Positions 26,962 through 35,554 of a stretch of DNA of 64,000 nt are shown here, piece after piece; the first letter of the stretch is position 1, and each line of letters opens with the position of its first letter. Under the pieces are notes generated by a model. The model did not search any database, had not been told where the DNA came from, and saw only the letters and a list, made by a program, of their open reading frames with translations. The translations under genes were made by a program, and so were the position numbers. This stretch comes from an uncultured Lactococcus sp. (GTDB lineage Bacteria; Bacillota; Bacilli; Lactobacillales; Streptococcaceae). The stretch spans positions 124,001 through 188,000 of the forward strand of contig NZ_CAKPUG010000002.1 in assembly GCF_934191625.1 (NCBI RefSeq), in the 5' to 3' direction.

Positions 26962-28047
26962 TTAGTAGAGGCGTTTATTTTTCTGCTTTAGGATTTTACG
27001 AGCTTTTTTCATCCCTCCAACTTCTTTAAACATCATATCAAGTTTTTTTCTTTCAATTTCTTTGGCTTGCAGACCTTCATAGGCTACTTCTTTTAGTAGT
27101 TTTTGATAATTTGCCAAACGTTCGTAGGAAAGCTCTCCTTGTTTAAGAGCAGCTTGTACAGCACAAGACGGCTCATTGCCGTGTGTACAATCAGAAAACT
27201 TGCACTGAGACGCTAAAGCTTCAATATCTGAGAAGCTCTCACTAAAATTTGCTTGGCTTAAACCAACTTCACGAATCCCTGGTGTATCAATAATCAAAGC
27301 GCCTGAAGGCAGTTTAAATAATTTACGTTGTGTGGTGGTGTGTTTTCCTTTACCGTCATTCCGTAGTCCATTTGTTTTTATGGTACATTCCCCTAGTAAT
27401 TTGTTCACTAAAGTTGATTTGCCCACACCTGATGAGCCAATCAAAACCAAAGTTTCTCCAGGCTTGATATAAGACTGCAAGTCAAGATATCCATTTTCGG
27501 TTTGTGCTGATGTCAAAATAACATCAATACCTAAACTAATTTTTTGGAGTTCAGCTTGCTTTTGTTCTATATCCTCCGCTAGATCTGTTTTAGTTAATAC
27601 AAATACAGGAAGAGCTCCTGATTCCCATGCAAGAGCAAGATAACGCTCCGCTCTTCGTAGATTAAAGTCTTCATTAAGTGACATACAAATCAACACTTTA
27701 TCCATATTGGCTGCCATAAGTTGACGTTCATATACCTCTCCCGCTGCTTTGCGGATAAGGGTCGAATGACGTGGCAAACAACGTTGAATTTGTGCATATC
27801 CAGTAGAATCTGTTGCTCGATCTAAGAGAACAAAATCTCCGACCACTGGAAAATCAAGGGATTCTAAGCTTTCATAACGGTATTTTCCCGATACTTCTGC
27901 TTTGACTTCACCTGAGTGAGTTGCGACGGAGTATTGATTGCGATTCTGTTCAATAACTCGTCCGGGATAAAATTCTGGATAATTCAGAGCTTCTTTTTTA
28001 ATTTTTTCTGTAAAGCCTAATGTGCTTAATGTATAGTTTGTGTTCAT
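26962..28047 (-). CDS. rsgA: Ribosome small-subunit GTPase RsgA
   Basis: 361-residue circularly permuted GTPase that assists late 30S maturation. Order of parts: N-terminal OB fold (about 20-85), then the permuted G motifs with FVLTKTDL (G4), GSSGVGKSTLVN (P-loop, near 193), and DTPGIREVG (G3), and a zinc-binding C-terminal region C-x5-C-x-H with HGNEPSCAV. The start ATG has GGAGGAACAAA before it. Upstream are a 17-codon leader ORF and pairing sequences (28095-28148), suggesting a regulated leader. Confidence 0.95.
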   Translation of the reverse strand: MNTNYTLSTLGFTEKIKKEALNYPEFYPGRVIEQNRNQYSVATHSGEVKAEVSGKYRYESLESLDFPVVGDFVLLDRATDSTGYAQIQRCLPRHSTLIRKAAGEVYERQLMAANMDKVLICMSLNEDFNLRRAERYLALAWESGALPVFVLTKTDLAEDIEQKQAELQKISLGIDVILTSAQTENGYLDLQSYIKPGETLVLIGSSGVGKSTLVNKLLGECTIKTNGLRNDGKGKHTTTQRKLFKLPSGALIIDTPGIREVGLSQANFSESFSDIEALASQCKFSDCTHGNEPSCAVQAALKQGELSYERLANYQKLLKEVAYEGLQAKEIERKKLDMMFKEVGGMKKARKILKQKNKRLY

Positions 28048-28094
28048 TTTGTTCCTCCAAAAAGTTTTAATGACTTATTGGGAGACAACATGGT

Positions 28095-28148
28095 TCAGAC
28101 GAGAGCAAGTGCCTCCCCACGTCTTACAATTTCCTTATTTACTCGCAT
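28095..28148 (-). CDS. Putative 17-aa leader peptide upstream of rsgA
   Basis: Minus-strand ORF MRVNKEIVRRGEALALV with an excellent ribosome site (AAAGGAG, 5 bases before the ATG) and a -10 (TATACT, with TGC before it) about 25 bases upstream. It ends 47 bases before the rsgA ATG. Its 3' half contains AGACG, which can pair with CGTCT, and GGGGAG, which can pair with a later CTCCC, so alternative structures are possible. A second unsupported mini-ORF of 15 codons overlaps the rsgA start. Function is inferred from position only. Confidence 0.5.
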   Translation of the reverse strand: MRVNKEIVRRGEALALV

Positions 28149-28191
28149 AATTGCTCCTTTCTTTTACTTCTAGTATAGCATATCTGTGTAT

Positions 28192-28219
28192 AAAAAAATA
28201 CAGCTTTTATAGCTGTACT
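28192..28219 (-). terminator. Terminator of the ribose operon
   Basis: Minus strand TACAGCT and AGCTGTA around ATAAA, followed by TTTTTTT. Confidence 0.85.
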
Positions 28220-28223
28220 TCAA

Positions 28224-29111
28224 TTAGATAGTAACCGTTATTGATGCAGCGATAATGATTAAGACCAAACCAATAATTGTTAAGAGCATTTCTTTTTTAG
28301 TTTTTCTTTGATTTAAGAACCAGATTCCGGTCAATGTTGCTAAAACAACAGAAGTTTGAGAGAGAATAAATCCAGTCGCTAAACCATTCATATCCGGTTG
28401 TGCAGAGATAAGATAAGTCAAGGCTGCGAATGCAAAGAAGAAACCAGAAATAATATGCTTGTATGAGACACTTTCAAAAATTGCCATTTTCGTTTTTTCT
28501 TTGAAGGAAATGACAACACTGTAAATAAGAGCAGTCAAGAGCATACCAATGGCTTGTGGGAGAAAGGCTTCTTGACCTGACAAGTTACTTGCTTGAGGCG
28601 CAGCAGAATAGGCCCAATAACCAATTGCACCAATTGCTAAGAAAATAACTACTTTTCTCAAAAGTCCTGTACTTGCGGGAGTTTTTTCTTCAGACCAAAC
28701 AGTCAGACTTGCTCCAAAAATAATAAGTATAAGAGAGAAAGCTCCTAAAATTTTAGCGGTTACTCCAGGCCAGTTACCCAAAGCAACAACGCCCCAAAGT
28801 GACGCAGCTAATAGTTGGAAAGCAGTCGTAATTGGCATTACTTTAGAAGAACCAATCAAACTAAAACAGTAAAAAGTGACGATTTGTCCTGCTGCCCAAC
28901 CGATACCAGATAAAATACCGAGGAATAAATCCATCCCTGAAGCTAAATGAATGCCTTGTGATATTGAAAATACTAGGGCAAAAATTAGAGTACCTAAAGT
29001 TGAACCGAGGATTTGGTTGACGGGTTTACCACCAATTTTTGAAACGATAGTTGGATAAAGCCCCCAACCAAGTAGCGGGCCAAGGCCAATTAATAGTGCT
29101 GTTGTATTCAT
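28224..29111 (-). CDS. rbsU: Ribose uptake protein, GRP/DMT family
   Basis: 295 residues with ten predicted membrane helices in two repeats, matching the glucose/ribose uptake (GlcU/RbsU) family of the drug/metabolite transporter superfamily. Recognisable segments are GLGPLLGWGLYPTIV at the start, GWAAGQIVTFYCF near 70, and a final helix pair ending in AASITVTI. The protein probably takes up ribose by proton symport instead of an RbsABC pump. It is last in rbsR-K-D-U, 25 bases after rbsD. Confidence 0.92.
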   Translation of the reverse strand: MNTTALLIGLGPLLGWGLYPTIVSKIGGKPVNQILGSTLGTLIFALVFSISQGIHLASGMDLFLGILSGIGWAAGQIVTFYCFSLIGSSKVMPITTAFQLLAASLWGVVALGNWPGVTAKILGAFSLILIIFGASLTVWSEEKTPASTGLLRKVVIFLAIGAIGYWAYSAAPQASNLSGQEAFLPQAIGMLLTALIYSVVISFKEKTKMAIFESVSYKHIISGFFFAFAALTYLISAQPDMNGLATGFILSQTSVVLATLTGIWFLNQRKTKKEMLLTIIGLVLIIIAASITVTI

Positions 29112-29136
29112 GTTTTTATTTTTCTCCTATTTGTCT

Positions 29137-29532
29137 TTAAAATACGACATTGCTTTCTAGTAAGATGTTTGCGTAAGGGGTCATTTCTCCTGTACGAATA
29201 AAGGCGTGACAGTTATTTAATTCTGCCTTCATGTCGCTATGGGGAATAAATTCGACTGTGGTATCAGGCAAGCGATCAGTGATTTGAGCTAAAATTATGG
29301 GATTATTTTCTTTAATTTCTTCAGCAAGATAGATTTTTTGAACTTCAAGTTCTTCTAAAACATTATTCAAAACATCCATGAAGCTTGGAATGCCATTATC
29401 TACTGCTAAGTCAATTTTTTCTGTCCCTTTGGGAACGGGCATTCCGGCATCACCAATGCTGAGTTTGTCAAAGTGCCCCATTTGAGCGATGACACGTGAA
29501 ATATCAGAATTTATAACTTTTGTTTTTTTCAT
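29137..29532 (-). CDS. rbsD: D-ribose pyranase
   Basis: 131 residues, the family's usual size. The catalytic His is in AQMGHFDKL near residue 20, followed by IGDAGMPVP, and the C-terminal [13 protein letters not shown] motif. It interconverts beta-pyranose and beta-furanose ribose so that the kinase can act. It lies 12 bases after rbsK and 25 bases before rbsU. Confidence 0.97.
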   Translation of the reverse strand: MKKTKVINSDISRVIAQMGHFDKLSIGDAGMPVPKGTEKIDLAVDNGIPSFMDVLNNVLEELEVQKIYLAEEIKENNPIILAQITDRLPDTTVEFIPHSDMKAELNNCHAFIRTGEMTPYANILLESNVVF

Positions 29533-29544
29533 TTTAAAATACTC

Positions 29545-30453
29545 CTAATCCAGTTCATTTTTGTAAGGGATAGAGGGTTGTGCGCCGTATCTTTGTACAG
29601 TCAGTGAGGAAGCTTTGCTGCCGTAAAGAATAGCATCTTCAATATTACTAAAATCTGCTTTCAGAATAGTACTTAAAGCACCAATGAAAGTATCTCCAGC
29701 AGCCGTGGTATCGACAGCCGTTACTTTGAAAGCAGGAATGATACCAGATTTGCCATCTTTGATGTCATAGTAAGCACCCTTGCTACCTAAGGTAATGATT
29801 ACCGCTTCAATACCCAGATTATGGAAATAATCTGCAGCAGCTTTTAAACTTTGATCATCTTCCACTTTAATACCTGTTATGAGCTCAGCTTCAGTTTCAT
29901 TTGGAACAATAATATCGGTCGTAGCCGACAGTTCTTGCGGGATATCCGTTCTCGCAGGCGCGGGATTTAGAATAGTTCTCACTTTATTTTCTTTAGCAAG
30001 CTTAAAGGCTGCGACTGTACTGTCAAGCGCACTTTCAAATTGTGCAATCAAAAAGTCACTGTTTGCAATAATATGTTTTGAGTTTTCTACATGCTCCGGA
30101 GTAAATGAATTATTTGCGCCTGAAAAAATCATAATACTATTTTCACCAGAGTCATCCACTGTAATGAAGGCTTGACCAGTCGATTGGCTTTCTAGTAATT
30201 GAACAGCTGATATATCAATATCTTCATACTCTAAAAGCTCACGCATCATTTGCCCAGCACCGTCTTTACCAATAGCACCTATAAAGAAAGTATCAGCTCC
30301 AGAACGTTTTGCTGCTACCGCTTGGTTAGCCCCTTTACCACCGCCAGCAGTAAAATGTTCTTTTGCATGTAAAGTTTCACCAGGTTTCGGCATATTGCTT
30401 ACTCTCAAAGTTGTATCAAGGTTGATACTACCAATAATTGTGATCTTATTCAT
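29545..30453 (-). CDS. rbsK: Ribokinase
   Basis: 302-residue PfkB-family kinase that makes ribose 5-phosphate. Signature 1, GGKGANQAVAAKRSG, is near residue 38 and signature 2, DTTAAGDTFIGAL, with the catalytic Asp is near 250. NPAPAR and NETEAELITG are also present. It is adjacent to rbsR (1-base gap) and rbsD. Confidence 0.97.
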   Translation of the reverse strand: MNKITIIGSINLDTTLRVSNMPKPGETLHAKEHFTAGGGKGANQAVAAKRSGADTFFIGAIGKDGAGQMMRELLEYEDIDISAVQLLESQSTGQAFITVDDSGENSIMIFSGANNSFTPEHVENSKHIIANSDFLIAQFESALDSTVAAFKLAKENKVRTILNPAPARTDIPQELSATTDIIVPNETEAELITGIKVEDDQSLKAAADYFHNLGIEAVIITLGSKGAYYDIKDGKSGIIPAFKVTAVDTTAAGDTFIGALSTILKADFSNIEDAILYGSKASSLTVQRYGAQPSIPYKNELD

Positions 30454-30454
30454 T

Positions 30455-31438
30455 TTAGTTCTCCTTTATTTTTCTTGTACTGTCACGTTCAACATAAGAA
30501 ACTTTAAGTTTAATCTGTTTTTGGTCAATTGACTGATTGTTCGCCAGTTTATAAATTAATTGGGCTGCTTCATGTCCCATTTCATAAGCTGGTTGATGAA
30601 TTGTTGAAAGAGCCGGTGAAACATATTTACTCATTAAAATATCATCATAACCAATCAGCTGGATGTCTTCTGGAATACGTCTGTTAAGTCTATGAATCTC
30701 CTGCATGTAAGCCACTGCATGAACATCAGAGGGCAGTATAATTGTATCGAAAAAATGATACTTTTTTAGGAGCTCCTCAGCTTCTACTTGAATTTTAGAG
30801 AAATCATAACTCATGCTTTGAAAAACTTGATAAGTCACCGCTGATTGCTTCAAGTAGGCAATACTGGAGCTAAACCGCTCATTTGTATTATCGCTTGTTA
30901 AGGGACCTCGAACAACTGCAATATGCTGTGCACCTGCTTTTACTACAGCTTTAGCAGAAAGTAGGCCACCTTGACTATTGTCCGAAAAGACACCAAATTC
31001 ACTTTTTTTACCCACACGATCTACAGTTACTGCTGGTAATTCAAACTCAGGAAATTCTTCCTTAAAGTCAACTGTAGTAATCACACCAGCAGCATTGCTT
31101 TGCACTAAAAACTGAAGATAGGACTTGATGATTTCACGATCTTCATTAACATTCCCTAAAACGACTTGGTAACCTTTTTCTCTAAGAAATTCTTCAACTC
31201 CTTTTGCTAACATAGGAAAGAATGGATTAGAGATATCGGGTAATAAAAGGCCAACTAAATTACTTTTTTTACTTTTAAGAGATTGAGCCGAGATGTTAGG
31301 TGAGTAATTCAAATCCTGAATCGCTTTTTTTATCTTTGCCTCTGCTTCTGCGCTCACATATCCTTTATGTGTGATATACCTTGAGACAGTAGACACGGAT
31401 ACACCGGCTTTTGAGGCAACCTGTTTGATTGTAGCCAA
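30455..31438 (-). CDS. rbsR: Ribose operon repressor, LacI family
   Basis: 327 residues with a LacI-type helix-turn-helix at the N-terminus (IKQVASKAGVSVSTVSRYI) and a periplasmic-binding-protein-like sensor domain (LVGLLLPDISNPFF). The start is TTG at 31438, fixed by GGAGG a few bases upstream. It is first in the operon and its own promoter carries a palindromic site at 31459-31476, indicating autoregulation. Confidence 0.93.
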   Translation of the reverse strand: MATIKQVASKAGVSVSTVSRYITHKGYVSAEAEAKIKKAIQDLNYSPNISAQSLKSKKSNLVGLLLPDISNPFFPMLAKGVEEFLREKGYQVVLGNVNEDREIIKSYLQFLVQSNAAGVITTVDFKEEFPEFELPAVTVDRVGKKSEFGVFSDNSQGGLLSAKAVVKAGAQHIAVVRGPLTSDNTNERFSSSIAYLKQSAVTYQVFQSMSYDFSKIQVEAEELLKKYHFFDTIILPSDVHAVAYMQEIHRLNRRIPEDIQLIGYDDILMSKYVSPALSTIHQPAYEMGHEAAQLIYKLANNQSIDQKQIKLKVSYVERDSTRKIKEN

Positions 31439-31458
31439 TAGACCTCCTTGTGACAGAA

Positions 31459-31517
31459 TGTGGAAACGTTCTCACATATTACTTAACTATTGTAATCGCT
31501 TGCTGTGAATATGTCAA
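31459..31517 (-). promoter_or_regulatory. rbs promoter and LacI-type operator
   Basis: Minus strand: -35 TTGACA (31512-31517), 17-bp spacer, -10 TACAAT (31489-31494). TGTGAGAACGTTTCCACA at 31459-31476 is an 18-bp palindrome (7 of 9 pairs) centred on ACGT about 15 bp after the start. It fits RbsR, and also partly matches a cre. Confidence 0.85.
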
Positions 31518-31555
31518 GCATAAACTAAAAATTGTTAGATTAATTAAAGTAAGCA

Positions 31556-31583
31556 AAAAAAGAGCCTCAACCTCGGCTCTTTC
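31556..31583 (-). terminator. Terminator of the disulfide-reductase-like gene
   Basis: Minus strand AAAGAGCC and GGCTCTTT around an 8-nt loop, then a T-run. Confidence 0.85.
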
Positions 31584-31589
31584 TGGTTT

Positions 31590-32912
31590 TTAGTCATAAA
31601 GGTAAAATAAATCACTGGCAATTGTTGGATAGGCCATGATCATATTTTGAAATTTGTCTAAATTAATAGTTTGATTAATAGAGAAGTTCAAGATATTTAC
31701 AAGTTCTTCTGCTACTGTTGAGAGGAGTGTTGCTCCAAGAATTTCATTCTTATCATTTACTATAACATTAATTTTTGAAAAGGGATCAGCGATACGTTTA
31801 TAAGTATACCAATCCGTCATATCTATGCTTCGCTCATTTTCTTTATCAAGGACTTGAGTTTGACCAATTTGGGCTAACTTACTTGATCCAAAAATAACAG
31901 TAGGAACAGCCGGATATTGGATGCCTTCACTTTGACCATTTTGTGCAAAATAACGTGCAAGGTATCTGGCCTCAAATCCTGAAACAGGGGTTAATTTGGG
32001 TTGTTTTTTATCTAAAACATCTCCGATAGCATATATATTTGGATTATTAGTTTGTAAAAATTTATTGACTTCAATACCTTTAGCCGTTGTTTTTACATCA
32101 ACAGCGGCCAGATTTAGGTCTTCAATATTTGGAATACGCCCTACTGCTGAGACAACTCCATCGGCAATGACTTTTCCATTATCTTCACTAATGATTTTGA
32201 TTCCTGAGTTAGTTTGTTCAATCCTTTCAGGAGAAAAATTGTCAATAAAGGAAATCCCTTCTTTTTGTAATTGCTTAATATACGAGGCTGCAAATTCGTC
32301 AGCAAACCCTCGAATTTTTAGGGCACCATGTGTGAAGACTGTCACCTCAGCTCCAGCTGCATTTGCTATTTGCGCTAATTCGAGTGAGACATAACCTGAT
32401 CCCAAAAAAATTAGACGTTTAGGAAGCTCCTCCAGCTCTAAGAAATCATTAGATGTCAATAAATATTCACTGCCAGGAATATTTAAAGCTCGTGGACGCG
32501 CTCCAGTTGCTATGATATAGTTGGCCGCAAAGTATGTCTCATTTCCAACAGCTAAGTACCCATCGTTCTGAAAACATGCCGTGCCATACACGGTTTCTAT
32601 TCCCGCATTTTTCAGTCCTTGTTCTGTACCTGAAGGAATGGCATCACTGTAAGCTTTTTTACGAGCAAGCATCTCTTTCCAATCAATATGAAGGCTTCCA
32701 TGTAAACCAGCAACGGACAAATTTTCTGCTCTTTGTTTTGCTTCGACAAGGGCCATCATGATCTTTGTCGGGTCGCAGCCATAGTTAGGGCAGGTACCTC
32801 CCCATTTGTCTTTTTCGACAATAAGAACAGATGCATCTTGAGCTTTTAGTGCATATGCTAAGGCATTGCCCCCCGGCCCAGAACCAATAATAATATAATC
32901 ATATTTTTTCAT
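31590..32912 (-). CDS. FAD/NAD(P)-dependent disulfide reductase family protein
   Basis: 440 residues. The FAD-binding GSGPGGNALA lies at about residue 9, the redox pair CPNYGC is in GGTCPNYGCDPTKI, an NAD(P) fold starts FLGSGYVSLELA near 170, and the second FAD motif AIGDVLDKK is near 295. The family includes glutathione reductase, dihydrolipoyl dehydrogenase and mercuric reductase. The usual C-terminal HPTxxE base is replaced by AYPTIASDL, so it is not a standard lipoamide dehydrogenase. Lactic-acid bacteria carry many such unassigned homologues. It is monocistronic, next to the oxidase block. Confidence 0.87.
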   Translation of the reverse strand: MKKYDYIIIGSGPGGNALAYALKAQDASVLIVEKDKWGGTCPNYGCDPTKIMMALVEAKQRAENLSVAGLHGSLHIDWKEMLARKKAYSDAIPSGTEQGLKNAGIETVYGTACFQNDGYLAVGNETYFAANYIIATGARPRALNIPGSEYLLTSNDFLELEELPKRLIFLGSGYVSLELAQIANAAGAEVTVFTHGALKIRGFADEFAASYIKQLQKEGISFIDNFSPERIEQTNSGIKIISEDNGKVIADGVVSAVGRIPNIEDLNLAAVDVKTTAKGIEVNKFLQTNNPNIYAIGDVLDKKQPKLTPVSGFEARYLARYFAQNGQSEGIQYPAVPTVIFGSSKLAQIGQTQVLDKENERSIDMTDWYTYKRIADPFSKINVIVNDKNEILGATLLSTVAEELVNILNFSINQTINLDKFQNMIMAYPTIASDLFYLYD

Positions 32913-32955
32913 ACTTCAGTCCTCCAACTTTCTCTTAAGACCATCATAATAGGAA

Positions 32956-32985
32956 AAAAGTCAAAACGCTACTGTTTTGACTTGC
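32956..32985 (-). terminator. Terminator after the pox-yjdI-yjdJ unit
   Basis: Minus strand AAGTCAAAAC and GTTTTGACTT around 6 nt, then TTTT. Confidence 0.85.
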
Positions 32986-32990
32986 TTTTT

Positions 32991-33263
32991 CTATTTTAAA
33001 ACGTCTTGTAATTCTTCCTCATGTGCTCGAAAATATTTTGCCGCATAAGGACAGGTTGCTTGAAGTTTGAGATTTTCTTTACGAGCTTTCTCAATACCTG
33101 CCTGTAAAAGCAATTGAGCAAGTCCTTGCCCTCGATATTCAATAGCTACACCTGTATGAGTTATAACAATGTTGTTTCCCATTCTCATAAAAGTCATCTC
33201 GCCGATGCGCTCATTATTATCATTGTATAAGATAATGTCATTGTCTTCTTCAACAGTTTTCAT
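32991..33263 (-). CDS. yjdJ: YjdJ-type GNAT-like acetyltransferase
   Basis: 90 residues from the ATG at 33263, which has AAAGGAGAATTCT before it; a longer in-frame extension would overlap the upstream gene and has no ribosome site. The fold is the small YjdJ-type GNAT: RIGEMTFMRMGNNIVITHTGV, then the acyl-CoA loop EYRGQGLAQLLL, and CPYAAKYFRAHEE at the end. It is directly downstream of the YjdI-like gene, the same pair as in E. coli. Substrate unknown. Confidence 0.88.
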   Translation of the reverse strand: MKTVEEDNDIILYNDNNERIGEMTFMRMGNNIVITHTGVAIEYRGQGLAQLLLQAGIEKARKENLKLQATCPYAAKYFRAHEEELQDVLK

Positions 33264-33280
33264 AGAATTCTCCTTTACTT

Positions 33281-33541
33281 TTACTTGATAAATTTTAGTG
33301 CTCCAGATGGACAACGATTAATAATCGCTTGATTATCAGTTTTTTCTCCATTATCTGGGATAATCCATGGTCTACGACCTACTTCCCAGACAGCTGCATT
33401 ACCACGTACGCATTCTCCTGCATGCTCACAAATTTGAGCATTATAATAGATATCCATTTCCTTACCACGATAACGTCGGTAACCTGCTTGCGCCAAGTTT
33501 TCATAAGTTGTTGCTTGATTGTTAATTTTTGAATTGTCCAT
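33281..33541 (-). CDS. yjdI: YjdI-type small iron-sulfur (Fer4_19) protein
   Basis: 86 residues from ATG 33541; a GTG 6 bases upstream is the alternative. Cysteines occur in ICEHAGECVRGN and NRCPSGAL, the pattern of the single-cluster Fer4_19/DUF1271 family. The neighbours are pyruvate oxidase (18 bases upstream) and yjdJ, so an electron-transfer or redox-sensing job beside an H2O2-producing oxidase is plausible. Confidence 0.87.
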   Translation of the reverse strand: MDNSKINNQATTYENLAQAGYRRYRGKEMDIYYNAQICEHAGECVRGNAAVWEVGRRPWIIPDNGEKTDNQAIINRCPSGALKFIK

Positions 33542-33559
33542 TTTCACCTCTTATTGTAG

Positions 33560-35353
33560 TTAGAAGCCTCCCAAGTCAGTCGCCTTACCTGCCTCAACTA
33601 AACCTTCTTCCTCCATATAAACAGCAAAAGGTTGTAATTTTTCAGCATGAAAACGTGCTTTGAAAACATCAACAGTTTCTTGTGAATTTTGTTTAGGATC
33701 AAGTTGCAGACGTTCCACTGGAATAGGACTTTCTCCCGTAATTTTAGCATCTATAAGAACAGGTAAACCCGCTTCAACTAACTTCATCGCTTGAGCAAAA
33801 ACATCGTCCAACTCTTCCACCCTGTTTACTGTAAAGCCATGAACGCCCATTGCCTCAGCAATTTTTGCAAAATCAATTGCTGTAAAATCTACCCCAAGAT
33901 AACCTTTATTTGTAGACTCTTGTTCATCCTTGATAAAACCAAACTGTTGGTTAGAGAAAACGACATTGATAATTGCTAATTTTTCTTGAGCTTGGGTTGC
34001 TAAATCTTGCATAACCATTGAAAAAGCACCATCACCTGAGAGTGACCACACTTGACGATCAGGGAAATCTAACTTGGCCGCAATCGCACCTGGCAGCCCC
34101 ACACCCATTGTCGCAAATAAGCCAGATGTACGCCAAAGTTGACCTTTACCCATATGCAAATGACGAACAGATGTCATCGTAACATCCCCAACATCAGTTG
34201 AAAAGAGTGCATCATTTTTTGCGACTTTATTAATGGCATGATAGATCTGATAAAGGTTCAACGGGTTTTCTTTACCTTCTTCAAGGGCTTGCGTATAACT
34301 TTTCCAGTTTGCAATGTTTTTTACATTAGCACGCCACCAAGGAGTCTCTTCTTTTTCCTTCATTTGTTGAGAAAGAGCTTGTACAACTTTTTTGGCGTCC
34401 GCTAAAATGCTGAGTTCTGTCCGTTGACGTTTACCTAATTTTGCAGGATCGATGTCTACTTGTATCACGTGTTTCACGTGTTCAAACATATTTGTAACAT
34501 CGATAAAGGGCTGATTTGTTCCTAGCATTAAAACCGTATCCGCGTTTGCAATAGCATCATTGGCTGGTTTTCTTGATACTCGAGTAGGTGAACCAAGAAA
34601 AGCTTCAAAATCATCATCCACAATGTCAATAGCTAGTGCAGAAACCATTACAGGAGCTTTAATTTTTCTTGAAAACTCCATAAGCTCAGTCCCTGCACCG
34701 CGCATTCCGATACCAGAGAAAATAACTGGACGTTCAGCTTTTTGTAGAATTTTCATAGCTTGGTCAAGAGCTTCCTGCTTGGGTTCAGCAAGTTGGGGTT
34801 GGATATAAGCTTGACTTGCATCAAACCATGAATCTTTTTCAATTTCTTGCCACCCTAAATCAACAGGAAGTTGAACTACAGCTACACCTTTTTTGCTGTA
34901 GGCTTGACGAATACCTTCATCAATAATATGAGGAAGCGACTGTGCAGTCATGACTACACGATGATAGACTGAAACATCAGCATAAATAGGGTCCTCATTC
35001 ATTTCTTGGAATGTATCCATATTCATTCCTGTAGTACCAAACTGACCAATAATTGCTAATAGAGGAACATGATCTTCTTTGGCATCATATAAACCGTTCA
35101 TTAAGTGCGTTCCTCCAGGACCGGCAGAACCGAAGGCTACACCAATATGTCCTGTAAATTTAGCGTGCATACTTGCAGCCATCGCACCCACTTCTTCATG
35201 ACGAACCTGCACAAAATGAATACGTTCTTTTTCTTCTAGAAGTGCGTCCATCAAAGAATTAATAGAACCACCTGGCAGACCGTAAATATCTTTTACGCCC
35301 CAGTTTTCAAGGACCTTAACTGCTGCAACACCAGCTTTTATTGTTTCTACCAT
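33560..35353 (-). CDS. pox: Pyruvate oxidase
   Basis: 597-residue thiamine-diphosphate/FAD enzyme that converts pyruvate, phosphate and O2 to acetyl phosphate, CO2 and H2O2. Domains: PYR (ending near 180, with the catalytic Glu in RHEEVGAMAA near residue 52), FAD-binding middle, and PP domain with the ThDP motif LSGDGAFSMVMQDLATQ followed by FSNQQFGFIKDEQ. Length and sequence match lactobacillal Pox and streptococcal SpxB. The gene has its own upstream region with a -10 and a cre-like site. yjdI and yjdJ follow closely, then a terminator. Confidence 0.94.
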   Translation of the reverse strand: MVETIKAGVAAVKVLENWGVKDIYGLPGGSINSLMDALLEEKERIHFVQVRHEEVGAMAASMHAKFTGHIGVAFGSAGPGGTHLMNGLYDAKEDHVPLLAIIGQFGTTGMNMDTFQEMNEDPIYADVSVYHRVVMTAQSLPHIIDEGIRQAYSKKGVAVVQLPVDLGWQEIEKDSWFDASQAYIQPQLAEPKQEALDQAMKILQKAERPVIFSGIGMRGAGTELMEFSRKIKAPVMVSALAIDIVDDDFEAFLGSPTRVSRKPANDAIANADTVLMLGTNQPFIDVTNMFEHVKHVIQVDIDPAKLGKRQRTELSILADAKKVVQALSQQMKEKEETPWWRANVKNIANWKSYTQALEEGKENPLNLYQIYHAINKVAKNDALFSTDVGDVTMTSVRHLHMGKGQLWRTSGLFATMGVGLPGAIAAKLDFPDRQVWSLSGDGAFSMVMQDLATQAQEKLAIINVVFSNQQFGFIKDEQESTNKGYLGVDFTAIDFAKIAEAMGVHGFTVNRVEELDDVFAQAMKLVEAGLPVLIDAKITGESPIPVERLQLDPKQNSQETVDVFKARFHAEKLQPFAVYMEEEGLVEAGKATDLGGF

Positions 35354-35427
35354 TACTATTTCCTCTCATTTCTAAAAACTTAAAATGTGAGTGACCGAAA
35401 ATGAGATGATGAAGAACAACTCTCTAG

Positions 35428-35462
35428 CGAAAGCCCTTTCAATCCCTTGTATACTAATTATA
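35428..35462 (-). promoter_or_regulatory. pox promoter region with cre-like site
   Basis: Minus strand: -10 TATAAT (35457-35462), weak -35. TGAAAGGGCTTTCG at 35428-35441 matches the catabolite-responsive consensus at 12 of 14 positions (GG replaces CG). The leader to pox is about 100 nt. Confidence 0.5.
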
Positions 35463-35554
35463 CTACGAAATAGTCTGAAAAGGTAAAGATACCCCAAAAT
35501 AAATTTCCTAGAGAGAGGATTTTCGATACACTTTTTGATTTGTCTTACTCAAGT

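Noticed and set aside
33264..33314. N-terminal extension of the YjdJ-like protein
   Set aside because: It overlaps the YjdI-like gene and lacks a ribosome site; AAAGGAG fits ATG 33263.
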